In this document: piece by piece, positions 12,649-24,786 of the stretch
Layout of the letters: each line of letters starts with the position of its first letter
Numbering within the stretch: position 1 is the stretch's first letter
From: Pisolithus tinctorius
Lineage: Eukaryota; Basidiomycota; Agaricomycetes; Boletales; Pisolithaceae
Length of the DNA: 64,000 nt
Direction of reading: 5' to 3'
Assembly: GCA_024663395.1 (NCBI GenBank)
Contig: JANFAH010000054.1
Location: forward strand, 248,001 to 312,000
Translations under genes and position numbers: made by a program
The notes under the pieces: generated by a model
Database searches by the model: none
What the model was told of the DNA's origin: nothing
Seen by the model: only the letters and a program-made list of their open reading frames with translations

Positions 12649-13783
12649 TTATGCTGCAAGCTTATAATGTGACTCGTCAATCGTGGAAAAAGCCAGACCG
12701 TCATCCGAAAGCTTGTCCAGAGCATCACTAACATGAACCATACACTGAGTTTGTATCACACACAGGATTAACATAACCCACCTTATCGAGACAGCATCGC
12801 CGCCGACCGCTCGGGCAATTGCACTTACATGAACACCCACATCACTAGGAGGCTGGCTTTGCATGAAGGCAATGATGGCGCGATGTAATTTTGGCAGATG
12901 CGCATACTGCTCGCTATCGACATTCTGGAGCGGCTGCGCGGAGTAAGCTGAGGAAGTTTTCAGCCCAGCCTCTTGGGGACTTTGACCAGGGCGCGGGGGC
13001 TACAAGAATCAATCCTAGGTTAATGCTTGTGTACGAAGTAACGCACCAGCCCCCTCTCCCAGATCAGGGTGACGGTCATAGCTTCAAGGATATGGAAGTA
13101 AACCTCAGTCGGCGAGGCCACCGGGCGTATAAACGTTGCGTTGATGTATTTTTTGTTGCCGAACATCTTCAGGCTGCCCAAAACGCGGACATATGCTCCC
13201 TCTCTGTGAGAGTTGGATGTAAGTGGTACGTGACGACGCGTGATAAAGCAACCTTACACTATGCCAAGTTTCTCGGATTCATCTTCGACCGACGAATCTT
13301 TCCAGCGCCGTGCTTCTATGTGCCCTGACCCGTCATCGAGAATGTACTGGCTGTTAGTCGCCTGTGCTTGTACTGAAACGATATGTGCAACGATTGTGAC
13401 CTTGCAAAGCCCATTAATTAAAGAGATCGAACATTTGAGTGATAACTGTGCCCTTACTTGACCAATTTCCGTGTCATCTAACATCCAGTCAGCGTCGGCA
13501 TGCGCTTGATGCGCGTTCAGGAGTTGGTGGATTGTCATCGGACGTAGAGAGTGTGATGTTTCGCTTTTCTACGCATCGCGGTCACTCAGTGAACGCACGC
13601 AAGACGGTGTTGAGGTGACGAACACGACCGAAACCACCTGGGCTGTTGGCGCCGCCGTAGGGTGACCCTGCTACGTAGCCGCCACTCCCACCTCCGCCGT
13701 AATAATCGTTATCTATCCAAACGGGTGTCAGTCGGATTCGCGGAGCCCTGTCCCAAGGGTCTTGCCTACTCACATTGACTCAT
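12649..13783 (-). CDS. RFA2: Replication protein A 32 kDa subunit (RPA2)
   Basis: Middle subunit of the single-strand DNA-binding complex used in replication, repair and checkpoint signalling. Exon 1 is only MSQ plus one base; after an intron it continues NDYYGGGGSGGYVAGSPYGG, the Gly/Ser-rich phosphorylatable N terminus. Then come MTIHQLLNAHQAHADADW, the OB fold with VTIVAHIVSVQAQATNSQYI and LDDGSGHIEARRWKD, and AYVRVLGSLKMFGNKKYINA. The C-terminal winged helix ends SDALDKLSDDGLAFSTIDES. The start fits the family and lies 86 bp downstream of an MCB-type ACGCGT. The gene appears intact with several introns of about 50 bp. It is followed 140 bp later, in the same orientation, by a diverged paralogue. 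Confidence 0.9.
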
Positions 13784-13868
13784 GGTCAGAAATATTGCTA
13801 AGTTTTCGAGTTCTCCTGAAGGGGGGAGAACGAAGGCGCGGTGTCACGAATTGTCACGTTATAAATTC

Positions 13869-13874
13869 ACGCGT
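13869..13874. promoter_or_regulatory. MluI cell-cycle box (ACGCGT) upstream of RFA2
   Basis: A perfect palindromic ACGCGT lies 86 bp upstream of the RFA2 start codon and downstream of the NAA25 stop. MCB elements bound by MBF drive G1/S expression of replication genes, including RPA genes in yeasts. The sequence is seen; the function is inferred. Confidence 0.45.
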
Positions 13875-13970
13875 CTCGGACCCAAGTCAAAGCAAGAAAC
13901 TATAACATTGCATGATTGTACAGATTGAGAGGGGTTGATAGTATATTCAAACCGCTGCGTGGTTCCCACC

Positions 13971-16900
13971 CTAGGACTGCGAATGTGTATTGTGAAGCTT
14001 AGCCATCCCTTTAGCAACTCCCTCCAGCACCTTCTTCCGAGAGTCCATCACGTTCCTCACTACGTTCAGGACGAAGTCATGATCAATCTACCAAGAAAAA
14101 TACCGATCAGAAGTTGTCACATTGGGAAGGGACCAACTTACCTGACCGACGGCGACGCACGCACATGCTTCCGCAAGAGTGCTCCGGCGGTCACCTGTAT
14201 TCTCTGCCTCTGCCAACTTGAGCAGCTCAAACGACATATCCTTCATTATGGAATTCGCTTTTTGCCGGATGTCCTTGATCATGCACACAAGCTATCACAT
14301 GTGTGCCTCAGAATCAAGCTTGGAAGACGAGACATAGTACACTGACATTGCCAAGCTTGTGGATCTTTACGACAGAGGGTGTCTTGAAGCGTAGGGTTTC
14401 AACGGCCAGTAGAATGTATGCCTGGCGGGTTGGGTTCAGCACAGAAGAATTCCCTCAGAGAAGAACCAGTAACCTCTTGAGTGATGGTAGCAATGTGCAG
14501 CAATTGTGAAATTGAACACTTGCTCTCCGGCAGCCGCTTAAACTGAGAGTACATATCTAAAGAAGAGGTTAACAACGACGTGTGGACAAGAGGGAAGCTT
14601 ACCCTCAAAGAACTTAACGACCAACTCAGGCACCGGTTTAATCGGTGGAGCTTCCTCGTCCTTTTTTGAGTTTCCGTTCACGCTCAAAGCCTTGAGGTCA
14701 ACGCCCCTCAACGGCAAGCCAGTCTTAAGTTCGGTCTGTTTTGCAGCCTCAGCTAACACGACATGGGGAGGTGGTCGGGTGTAGTTGTGATGGGGCTCGA
14801 GCCAATCGCCGAGGGCAGTAGCCCACTCCATGAGTTGACATTCTTCGGAAGTCAACTGTTGAGACACACTAGTCAATCACGAATACCCACATACTGTCCG
14901 TACACTACTCACCTCTGCAGTTTCCTCGCTCTTCCTGATTGCAAGGCGTTCTGGCAGGGGAAGCTTTGTCTCTGGATCCGGACTCATCTTCGGCCTGTCA
15001 CCGATGAGTAGTTTTGCTTCTACCGTCTCATCGAGGTCACTGGCATGCTGGAATGCCCGGAGATATATTTTGAGGAAGCTCCACAACCATCCTTGCTAAG
15101 CCAAGCAAGGTCTGAGGGACGGAGATTGAAGATATGTATCACAACACTCACACCGCACGACGTCCCGAACATCAAACTCTGCTCGTTGAACATCGGTTGG
15201 CACGCGGGTTGATAGTTTGGCAAAATAACGAAGTCGCGGTTGTCGTGATGTACTGTGGATGGGAACTCAGCCAAATGTCCAGCCAAAGCAAAGCCAGCGT
15301 ACGTACAGCGGTCAAAGATAAATTTGAGCTCTATCAACTCCATATCTATGATATCGGTGTGGAGTTGCTCGTGTGTCAGGCGCATACGGACGTGCTCCAT
15401 CTTGACGACGTCGCGTTGGAGGGAATTTTCTAGTCTATCCTCGAATTCGATGAATTCGGGTATCTGTAACATGAATCAACTATGCGACTTTCGGAACATG
15501 TGTTGACGCTCACCTGGGTGTATCTTTCAGCGGTGAAAGCACGGACGATGAAATCCGAGGTCTGCAATTAAGATGAAGCTAGAACGTAACCGCCAAGGAA
15601 ATTATTACCTCCTGGGCATTAACTAGGTATATCTGGCTGGACTCCAGGCATTCTGTAGGATACGTCAAGTCCCCAGTTGCGGCCAACGAGAACGTCAATG
15701 CCCGAGTGAGAACGAGATGGGAAAGGGTATCATTCTGGACCCGTTTAACATTCAACGCACGATAATGATCCAGTGCGAGGCTCGGAGCACCTAGCATCAC
15801 CCAGGAGTTAAGAACGCAAGGTCTCGCCATTGTACATAGTGCGCACCTAATATGCGGTATAGTCGAATGAGCATCATGCGCATCAAGAAGGACATGCGGC
15901 TCCTGGTCAAGCCAAACTCTAAGACAGTGACAGCACTATACAAAGGTTCTTCGGAACCACTGAGGGTCCACACGTTGACAAAAGCATGGGCGGAGAGAAG
16001 TGCAAGATCATCGCTTGGCTGGAGCTCGGTAACAGGAAGATCCTTGCCAAGGGAAAGACCCTCGAGATATTCTGATAAATACTTCACTGCACGAGCAGTC
16101 TCAGCTTCCACGGTCATGTCCGTTTTGGACAAACCATAACGCTGAAGCTTGCGGACGTTAATCAATCTCTGCAGATGCGATATGGACTCCTACAGCAAGA
16201 TTCAGAAGCTTTAGCAACGACCATGACGCCTACTCACAAAAGAAAGGTGTTGGTTGGCAAGGATTGCTCCCCATTGTTCAGATGACGCAACCTCAGCGTC
16301 AAGGTAGGCCTTCAAGTCTTCGAAACAGCAAGACTTGTCGCCAAATTGAGTAAGGTAATCCGCCATCGATTCAACGAGGACACTCGAATCTACACCGCAG
16401 TATGCAAAGGCTTGGAGGCGAAGGAACTCGGAAATACGTACCGTGTAAGCCATGTTTGTAAGCGCGGTATTCAAGTTCAGTACGCGCTAACGGGGCAGCT
16501 CGATTTTTGATGCCATCCTTTTGGGCGATATCTGCCAAGAACTCCCTGGTCCCGTTTAGGACCTCCCTACACTCTTGTCTACTTTGCTCCGAGATCTCAT
16601 CCTGGGACGACACAATGGGAGCGAACGTTGCGTCCAGAACAGACAAAAATTCAAGCCAGTTCCGGTCACTAGATCAATTTCGTTAGCCCCCTCACAAGGC
16701 GATGCGCTTTTGCCGTTGGAAACCACAGACCCTTCTGATATCCGGTCCCGGGCACGTTCCCCTTCTTCCTTGTACGAACCCCGCTTCCGCCAAATATCCC
16801 TGCGAGTCTGTGAACATGCCAGGCTGGTCGAGCAAATGGACTTTCCAACTTCGCTCTCCAAAAGGGCATTTGCTTCATCATAGAGCTCCAGCTCTTTTAG

Positions 16901-17755
16901 GATATTCATATGCATGTGGAAGCGGTCTGCACTAAGGTAAGATGGGGTTGGCGAGGAAACCACTAGTCTGTGCGCCAGCTTGTACAGCACCGTCCGCATA
17001 CCGGCTGGCGTTGACGGGTCATTAGCCTATTTCCTATCATGTCAGCTTGGCTGCAGTGGCGTGGAGAAGATGTGATGACCTGCAAGATAGCAGAGATCAC
17101 GCTCCAGTACAAATATCGGTCCTCCTGGAATTGTTTGTGCATCTTAGAAGAAATCTAGAGGCGCGGGAACACACGTCGATCAGCCTGATAAAACGAGTAC
17201 ACTAGATGCATACCTGTTGTGCAGATTTCCAGTTTCCATTCCGGATATTAGCGAAGAATGCTTGAGCACCGTATTCTTCATTTTGAGGCTGACTCTTGTA
17301 TGCTTCTTCGCACATGGCTACAAGGTCCGCATCTGGATGGTGTCAATATATGAACGCATACGGTATGCCAGACACATACTCCTTCCAAGGCCCTTGAGGA
17401 CGTGCATCATAGCTGACATGGTCGGCTCGTCTAATGGCTTCGCGGCCAGAATTTCGTCGCATAAGGCGAGAGATTCTTCTACTTTTTGGAGGCGCACAAG
17501 TGCAAGGGCTTTCAGAGCCTAAAGCATGCTCGGGTGCGTCCGGTTAGTTGTCTGTGAAGACATTTACACACGCACCTTGGCCAAGATATTAGTAGGATAC
17601 TTTTTTAGCAGCTTGTTGCACGACAAGATGGCAGACTTGTTGGAGCCATTGTCCAAAGATTCTGGAGGTAAGGTCAAACGAGTAAAACGGTGTGCAGAAT
17701 CCAGATGCGAACCGTATACAGGACGGAACTGGCGCTCGAGGGTGACGGCAGACAT
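13971..17755 (-). CDS. NAA25: NatB N-terminal acetyltransferase auxiliary subunit (NAA25/Mdm20)
   Basis: Ribosome-anchoring TPR subunit that partners catalytic NAA20 to acetylate Met-Asp/Glu/Asn/Gln N termini; loss in yeast disturbs actin and mitochondrial inheritance. The protein starts MSAVTLERQFRPVY; after an intron it continues SLDNGSNKSAILSCNKLLKK, a TPR-like segment typical of the family start. Further recognisable parts are MRTVLYKLAHRLVVSS, FHMHMNILKELELYDEANAL and a long series of helical repeats. The C terminus is rich in KKVLEGVAKGMAKL just before the TAG. About ten introns break the gene. The 3.8-kb span fits the usual 900-1,000 residues. No damage was noticed. Confidence 0.78.
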
Positions 17756-17945
17756 TCGTGAACGATGCTACGGACGATATCGGATGGCAAGAACGAGTAG
17801 GGGTCGCAGGATGGAATACCTCGGATTATTATGTAGACTGTATTAGACTTGAGGCGCTGAACGCGCGAAATTTTAAGCAAATCCGACTGGCTCAACACGT
17901 TGCAACAAACTTGTAACCGACCGTGTATCTCCGTACCCGTTCACC

Positions 17946-18237
17946 ATGACGCCTCCGGTGCTCTTGTCACGGTGGGTATCTACGATCTAATACTTGACGG
18001 ACGGTTTAACTTTGGACGAACGTGAACAGTGGTATCGATCCGCTGCTGGGCATCTTTACTGGCTGCCTGGCGTACTATCTCTACGAGACCAATCCTCGAA
18101 CGTCACTTCCAGCAGACCAGCGCCTGACCACCCTTGTTCAGTGGAAGTGGACGAAGTGGCAGCGGGAGAGAAATAATAAGCTAGCTGCTCTTGAAAGAGA
18201 AGCCGAAGCCACTTTCTCGCAAGTCAAGGGCAGCTAA
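17946..18237 (+). CDS. Small NCE101-like membrane protein
   Basis: A 78-residue product from two exons: MTPPVLLSR, an intron of about 60 bp, then GIDPLLGIFTGCLAYYLYET and a basic tail KWTKWQRERNNKLAALE. The single hydrophobic segment after 'DPLLG' followed by 'YYLYE' resembles fungal NCE101 (non-classical export protein 1), a tiny ER/Golgi-associated protein of ill-defined function. It is divergent from NAA25 with about 190 bp between starts. The family call rests on length and this short pattern, so it is moderate. Confidence 0.6.
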
Positions 18238-19166
18238 ACTTGCTGCATCGCATCAGTTTGCATTTGATTTCGAAAAGGGATAGCATTATATGGGTTATCA
18301 GTTGTACTTCACCAGTATATACGATGCATTCAAACTGGAACTGAGTACTACATATATTGCACTTCTGGCAAGCATGTGCAACGACATATTAGATTGATCA
18401 CGTGGATGTTACGTTCATTGCATGTGAGGTAAACTCGCTAATATGGTAAGTGCGGTTTCCGTAAATGGAAGGTCCAACCAGGTGACTTTCGGATGGTCCG
18501 TGCGTCTGTGTCAAGTGTATATAAGCCCTCGTCAGACGTAGTTGTCTCTTCATACTTACCTTGATGGCACAGGCCTCTTCACGGACATAGGTCTGTGGGC
18601 CGTGGGGATCTTCCATTGCACGGCGACCCTGTCCTCAGAGGGTGCCTGCGGTTTGTATGGGCTTCGGCTCATGCACCGTCTCAATATTTTCCTGTCCTGC
18701 CATGGCCACTCTGGCTGGGCAGGCCTCTATTTTTTTGCTTCTTATTTCTCCTAACCCTAACCCTAGCTTACCTGGATATATCAGGAGTTCCACTTCAGGT
18801 GGTGGTTCGACCGGAGTCGACGTGCAGAGCAACAATACGGATGTAGAACTTCAAGAGGATGTACCCAAGATTTGAAACTTTCTCATTTGGATTTGGTTAG
18901 GGATGGCGAAGGATCAAGTCTCTAGTTAAATGCCTGTTAACTTGAAATAGGTAGGGATCAGCCAAGTTGGGGTTAATGACCAGAAAAAAATAGGCAGTTG
19001 ACAATCAGTATCAGTGTATTGACAGTACCTGTACGAAAGGGACACTACTGTATTCGTGGCGAGTGATTGCCCTTTTCATAAGTGCATCAACCACGGTCTG
19101 TTACATCTGTCATTATGGTATGCCACATGGTGGGGGATGTACAACATTGGAGTTCTCAACGGTGTT
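18238..19166. other. Intergenic, no gene supported
   Basis: About 0.9 kb between the NCE101-like gene and the BEACH relic. Several overlapping small open frames lie at 18540-18875, but none has family sequence or a convincing splice structure. The stretch contains a short interstitial telomere-like repeat. Confidence 0.45.
18751..18765 (-). repeat. Interstitial telomere-like repeat (CCCTAA)2.5
   Basis: Two and a half copies of CCCTAA (TTAGGG on the other strand), the usual fungal telomere unit. It is short enough to be chance, or a scar of telomeric repair or a former binding site. Confidence 0.4.
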
Positions 19167-22081
19167 TCAGTCAGGAATAGCCCAACAGAACATGCCCCCA
19201 GAGGTGTCTCCAACCCACAATGTTTCATTATTCAAATGCTTCATCAATACCCAGAGAATTTAAGAGCTGTAACGGCTGCAGATGAGTCATGTTCTGGCGA
19301 AAGACGCCGTACCTCCACGAACTCCCACTGAGCATTCGTGTCTTGAGGAGCCCCATCTGTATTCCACGTGCAGAGTGTCACGGAACCCTGCCTGTCCCCC
19401 ATGGCCAAAATGCCTAGCGGGGAGTACTCGTGCTTGTGGAATGCGATAGGCGAAACTTGAGAAGTGGGGTCGCATGTCAACGACAAGTCAAGTTTCGCAA
19501 TTGGCCTCGCTGTGATGGTATGAAGCCACAGATAATGAGCAGACCACGTTGCAATACACCCCTATTACACGATTGACTGATATGTCACAATCACCTCGCC
19601 AACGTACCGTAGACTCGTTGATCGCTACAAGATCAACAGAAGCACTCTCTGAACGAATATTACCCTCAACGTGCCATATCGACTGCACTTCCATCAGAAC
19701 TGCCGCTAACAACAACTGACCAGGCCCTGGACGCCTGAACACATGGCAATGGTCCACTATGTCCACGAAGCAGGTGAGCAAGCGATAATACTGGCTCCTG
19801 ATGCTTCCGATGTTTTACATCTCCAACGAGGGACGAGCCCACCGAGCTCTGCCCACAGGGGACATGCCAGATCCGTACGATGGAATTGGCCGATCCGGTA
19901 ACAAGAGTGTCTGGGTCAGCAAAGTGACACAAGTTGGGTGGATAGACTCGATGGTTTATACAATCTGGAGCCTAGATGCCAGTGGATTCACAAAAGGCGG
20001 AGAGAAGATTCATACGGTCCCTTGGGAAAATGCCTGCAATATCCCGCTTCCACGGCCATGGTCCCATCAAATCCCGTCATCGTTGCGGGAAGGGTGCAGC
20101 AATTTTCCATGTGACATTGGGTACACCTTTCCGCTCGAGTGGATTTTCATGTGAACGACAGGGCTGTCAAAGCCAACTATGAACGGTGAGCGCAGTGACG
20201 GCAAAAGCAATACCCTTACCTATGTTTAAGCGGGCACGCATCTCTTGTCAAAGCTGGCGCATCCTCGCAAATTCCCCTCTTCCTTTTCACCGGAAGGCTC
20301 AATGTGCCGCCAGCTCAAGTTTCGTGAGAGTTGTGGAGAATTGAATAGCTTGCAAGGTATTTGGCGACTGCCAATCCTGTCAATCAACCTTCGCGACGGT
20401 CGCAGTTAAATATCACTCACAATTATGGATGATACCAATCGTTGCCTCTTGCTCTAAAAAGTCAGTGATGCTATCGAGATCTGCGTCAAACACCAATCAG
20501 GCAAACGGCGCACTTATATGACGGGTGAATACCAATAGCTCCCTCATAGCTCAGGGGGTGGAAGACATTCAACGACTCGACGTCGCACTGCTTGCATTCC
20601 CATATCAGATCTATCCACATCAGAGGTTCTCACTAACACAGCGACTCTCTAGTGCATGTTGAGCAAATAGGCATGTCCCTGTGGTCGTGCAAACCGCTTG
20701 ATAATCACATGTCGGTGTAAGCTAACGAAGAGCGGGTCGTCTTTTGCCCACGGAGGCAACTTGAGTCGTCAATTTTCTCTCCCATACTATGCAAAACACC
20801 AAAATTGAGACGAGACAAATTCTCAAGAAATCTGTATGTCTACCATTTAGACATGGCCCTGTCAGGACGAAACAGGAGGCGCTCACTCTGGACATGAAAA
20901 GAATTCTGGTATCAACTCTCGGACATCTCCTCTCACGTCTTGTGATGCGAAGCGATAGGATCTCTCAATGACCCTATTGTGAACTGGTCAGAACCCCCCA
21001 CAACGAATCAGGGTGCGCCCGGAAACATACGAAAATAGTCGGTCCAGCAGATCCCAATCCTCACCCTAATGAATGGCATTATGCGAATGGGCACGAAGGA
21101 ATTAAAAACACTCACCTGGAGGGTTCTGAACATGCCCGTGAAAGGTGCTAACCAAATCAGGTAATGGCACACAATCATGGCTCTCAAAACAGGAAGAGGG
21201 GAACGATACTACACACGAACTGAAATGAGTGCCATAGTGGACTTATGACTTCTCGCCTACGCTCTCTAGGTTGTTGTAGGGGCTTTCCGCGATCTCCCGC
21301 CGCGTGTCCGTGAGCGTCCCCATTAGCTTCGTCAAACTGAGAACATGCTTAAGTATGAGCGAACGTAGAGAGCGTTAAAAATTGACATACTCCCTAAATG
21401 AATTGGGCAACGAGAGGTCGAGAGTCTCCGATGTGTAGTCTTGCAGGACCCAAGCTACCGAAGAGCTCAACTATCAGACTAAATTCCGAGCAAGAAGTGG
21501 CCGGATTACGCTGCAGGCGTCCGAATGGATATCATACCCGACGAATTCATGCAGTCCATTGTGTGAGCAGATGCCGGGGGTGCAGTGGGCGTGAATCTAC
21601 CTCACCTCAAAGAAGTCCAAATGGTCTTCACGTCCTTCCAAGGCCTTGGAGGCGACCATAAACACCTACTGCATGCACTCGAGAATACCCTGGGCGTGAT
21701 ACGAACTTGACAACTCAGTAGACGTGGCGGCGGAAAGAGTTGAAAGGATATGTATGAAAGAAAGAAAGCCATCCAACTCGCAAAACACATCCAAAACATG
21801 GGGATTCTTGTTCATCAATTCGTATATGCGTCGTAATGTCGACGAAGCTTCAACCCAACCGGGAGACGCGGCTGAGCAGTACAAGGCCTCACCGTAATTC
21901 TGTCGACAGTGAGTTCTGCTACTTTGAGTTGTTCCACAGCATCTTTCATCTGTTTCGAGCAAGGGCTCAACGGCGGCACTTGGGTCTCATGAATGTACTC
22001 CGTGTCAGGCCCTCGTGTTTGCGTGGTCCCGAGAGTAATCTCCCCAATATTCCGCAGACGTGATAGCAGTGATCTCAACAT
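19167..22081 (-). pseudogene. BEACH-WD40 protein (LYST/neurobeachin family), internally deleted and frameshifted
   Basis: BEACH proteins act in membrane traffic and vacuole/lysosome identity and are usually 2,000 or more residues. Here the N-terminal part (22081 to about 21610) is readable, with STLRRIYELMNKNPHVLDVF. It is followed almost at once, near 21400-20250, by a BEACH domain: WVLQDYTSETLDLSLPNSFR, then [44 protein letters not shown] and [11 protein letters not shown]. The WD40 tail (20150-19167) has [28 protein letters not shown] and GDTSGGMFCWAIPD before TGA. The long central region is missing. Frames break at [11 protein letters not shown] (about 20625), at SDGSAV/SIWHVEG (about 19690) and at KFSGY/MKHLNNETL (about 19240). 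These breaks plus the deletion argue for a pseudogene, although some introns are still well formed. Confidence 0.72.
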
Positions 22082-22268
22082 GGTCCATCGATGATCATCC
22101 CAGTCCAGTCGTCAGACACCCTCAGCGTGAGATGGCAACAACAAGGAGTAGTGTAGTGAAGACTGGCAAGCCAGGTCTTTGTGAGCTGAATGGCGGGTCT
22201 CCGTTACATAAGCAATAGCCCCTGAGGACAGAAAGGTTACACTTGTACATATTCACGAACTACAATAT

Positions 22269-23292
<1,024 letters not shown>

Positions 23293-23354
23293 GGCTTGCT
23301 CTGAGAGTAGAACGGAGTGACGCGTGGGCAATCGTTGATCGACTGATCGTTGAC

Positions 23355-23362
23355 TATATAAA
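23355..23362 (-). promoter_or_regulatory. TATA-like box upstream of TPI1
   Basis: TATATAAA (TTTATATA on the minus strand) lies about 60 bp upstream of the TPI1 start codon. Strong glycolytic promoters often carry a TATA box. It could equally serve the plus-strand relic that begins at 23385. Confidence 0.4.
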
Positions 23363-23384
23363 GTCAGTATTTCTCGTGCTAAGT

Positions 23385-23700
23385 ATGGCGAATCTATTCA
23401 CAAGATGGAGGAACGCAGTGCACGCGCATTCCTTGCAAACCTTCACAGAACAGGTCGCGGCCTTCCACAGTGCTGTCAACTACAACATAGACATCTCTAC
23501 ATCTACCTCGGACGAGGAGGCGTACAAATTCGCTTCCTTATACGACAGGTATTTCGAGTACGCAGATACTCGCTACCCAAGGTCTTGCCAGGCAGACCGT
23601 CGAGTACCTGAAGCTGACCTCTCAGGGTTGCACGAGGTCCACGCGCTGGATTTCGCGACTGTCAGGGAGAGGCCATTGGTTACTTCTGGGGAGACCTCGG
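23385..23700 (+). pseudogene. Sec31-like fragment, frameshifted
   Basis: The open frame starting MANLFTRWRNAVHAHSLQTF continues KFASLYDRYFEYAD. A two-base loss then shifts the reading, after which the adjacent frame gives LATQGLARQTVEYLKLTSQG. The pattern 'LYDRYFEYAD-ILATQGL-...-YLKLTS' resembles the alpha-solenoid part of Sec31, the outer COPII coat protein. No WD40 or other Sec31 parts lie nearby, so this would be a displaced fragment. The match is from memory of the family and is modest; a short lineage-specific gene is the alternative. Confidence 0.35.
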
Positions 23701-24011
23701 ACCAGAAAGCACTCATCGTCCCCAGTCACGCTCCAGTAAATGAGCGCCTGCAGACTACAGATACGAATTTTATTTCGTCATCAATGGTGTATTTCTCTTT
23801 CTAGTTCGAGGACATGCAAGCACAAGCAGACCTCTAAGTGTGACGACTGGCGCACATACTGGACATGATTTCACGGTTCTGACCTTTCCATTACAGGTAA
23901 ATACAGCGTTGAGAGGAGCTGGCTTGTTCTGACACGTCGAGTGGCAACGCGGAATAGCTATATCCTAGAATCCTCTATCGGGTTTCAAATTACCTTGCTG
24001 TTGGGTCATGC

Positions 24012-24530
24012 TCAGTCCCTCTGCTGGCAGCCCATGATTGGGTCCCTGTACCTCATCAGATACATACAACCGTTGATCCTATCACGATTTGCTTCTCTGT
24101 TCCCGAGCCTCTGGTAATTTATTCTCCTGGAAAACCACTCTTCAGCAGTGGACCCAGTCTCGAATATACCTTCTGGATACTGCTTCACAGACTCCGCAGT
24201 GACCGGGCTAGCTCCAGGAGGGGGAACCACACGGTGGACGGCAGACCTGAGAATACAACCGTGAGGGCATCTCCAACGTTACAGATAGCATGTCCAGGAA
24301 TTGGCTGATGGGACCGGTGGATCGTGCCCAGAAACCATAAGTGATGGCACGATTTGGAACATGAGGGCTCCCCACAAAGAAAGACGTGACGTGGTTATTC
24401 ATGGTGGGTGGCCAGGTGCCCGGATCGACTCGAAGATCTTCCAAGACGTCTTATTGTTCTGGTTGTCTCAAACATGTAGCCACTTGTGTGATCGCACCAA
24501 GATCCCTCGTCGACATCGTCTCATATTTAT
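24012..24530 (-). pseudogene. 2-oxoglutarate/Fe(II) oxygenase (isopenicillin N synthase-like) relic
   Basis: Two adjacent minus-strand frames hold pieces of the C-terminal half of this oxygenase family: PIPGHAICNVGDALTVVFSG, then, in another frame, VHRVVPPPGASPVTAESVK and FETGSTAEEWFSRRI. Between them the glycine-rich segment that normally precedes 'HRVV' is lost and the frame changes. The catalytic HxD part is not readable upstream. These enzymes are expanded in Agaricomycetes, and decayed copies are expected. I read it as a truncated pseudogene. Confidence 0.5.
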
Positions 24531-24786
24531 GTGAGGGGGGAGTTACTGTTCTTCGAGAGCCGAACGACTAGTTGCTCGACGTCCGACTATTGCGATAGTG
24601 ACCTATTTTTGACGGAAGGTGGTCTCTGGCACGTGACTTTTGACTGCAAGAGTAGTGTTACGGTAGGAAACTCGGACTGTTTGATGAGCGTCGTCCTCGT
24701 CCAGCCAAGGCTGTCTGAAAAATAACACTAGCCGCGATGATCCACGTAGGAGGTGTGTCTGCCTGTGCCATCCAACCCAAGCGTCG

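Noticed and set aside
18542..18875. Several overlapping plus-strand frames near the telomere-like repeat
   Set aside because: Three frames compete over the same bases and none shows a family match or splice pattern.
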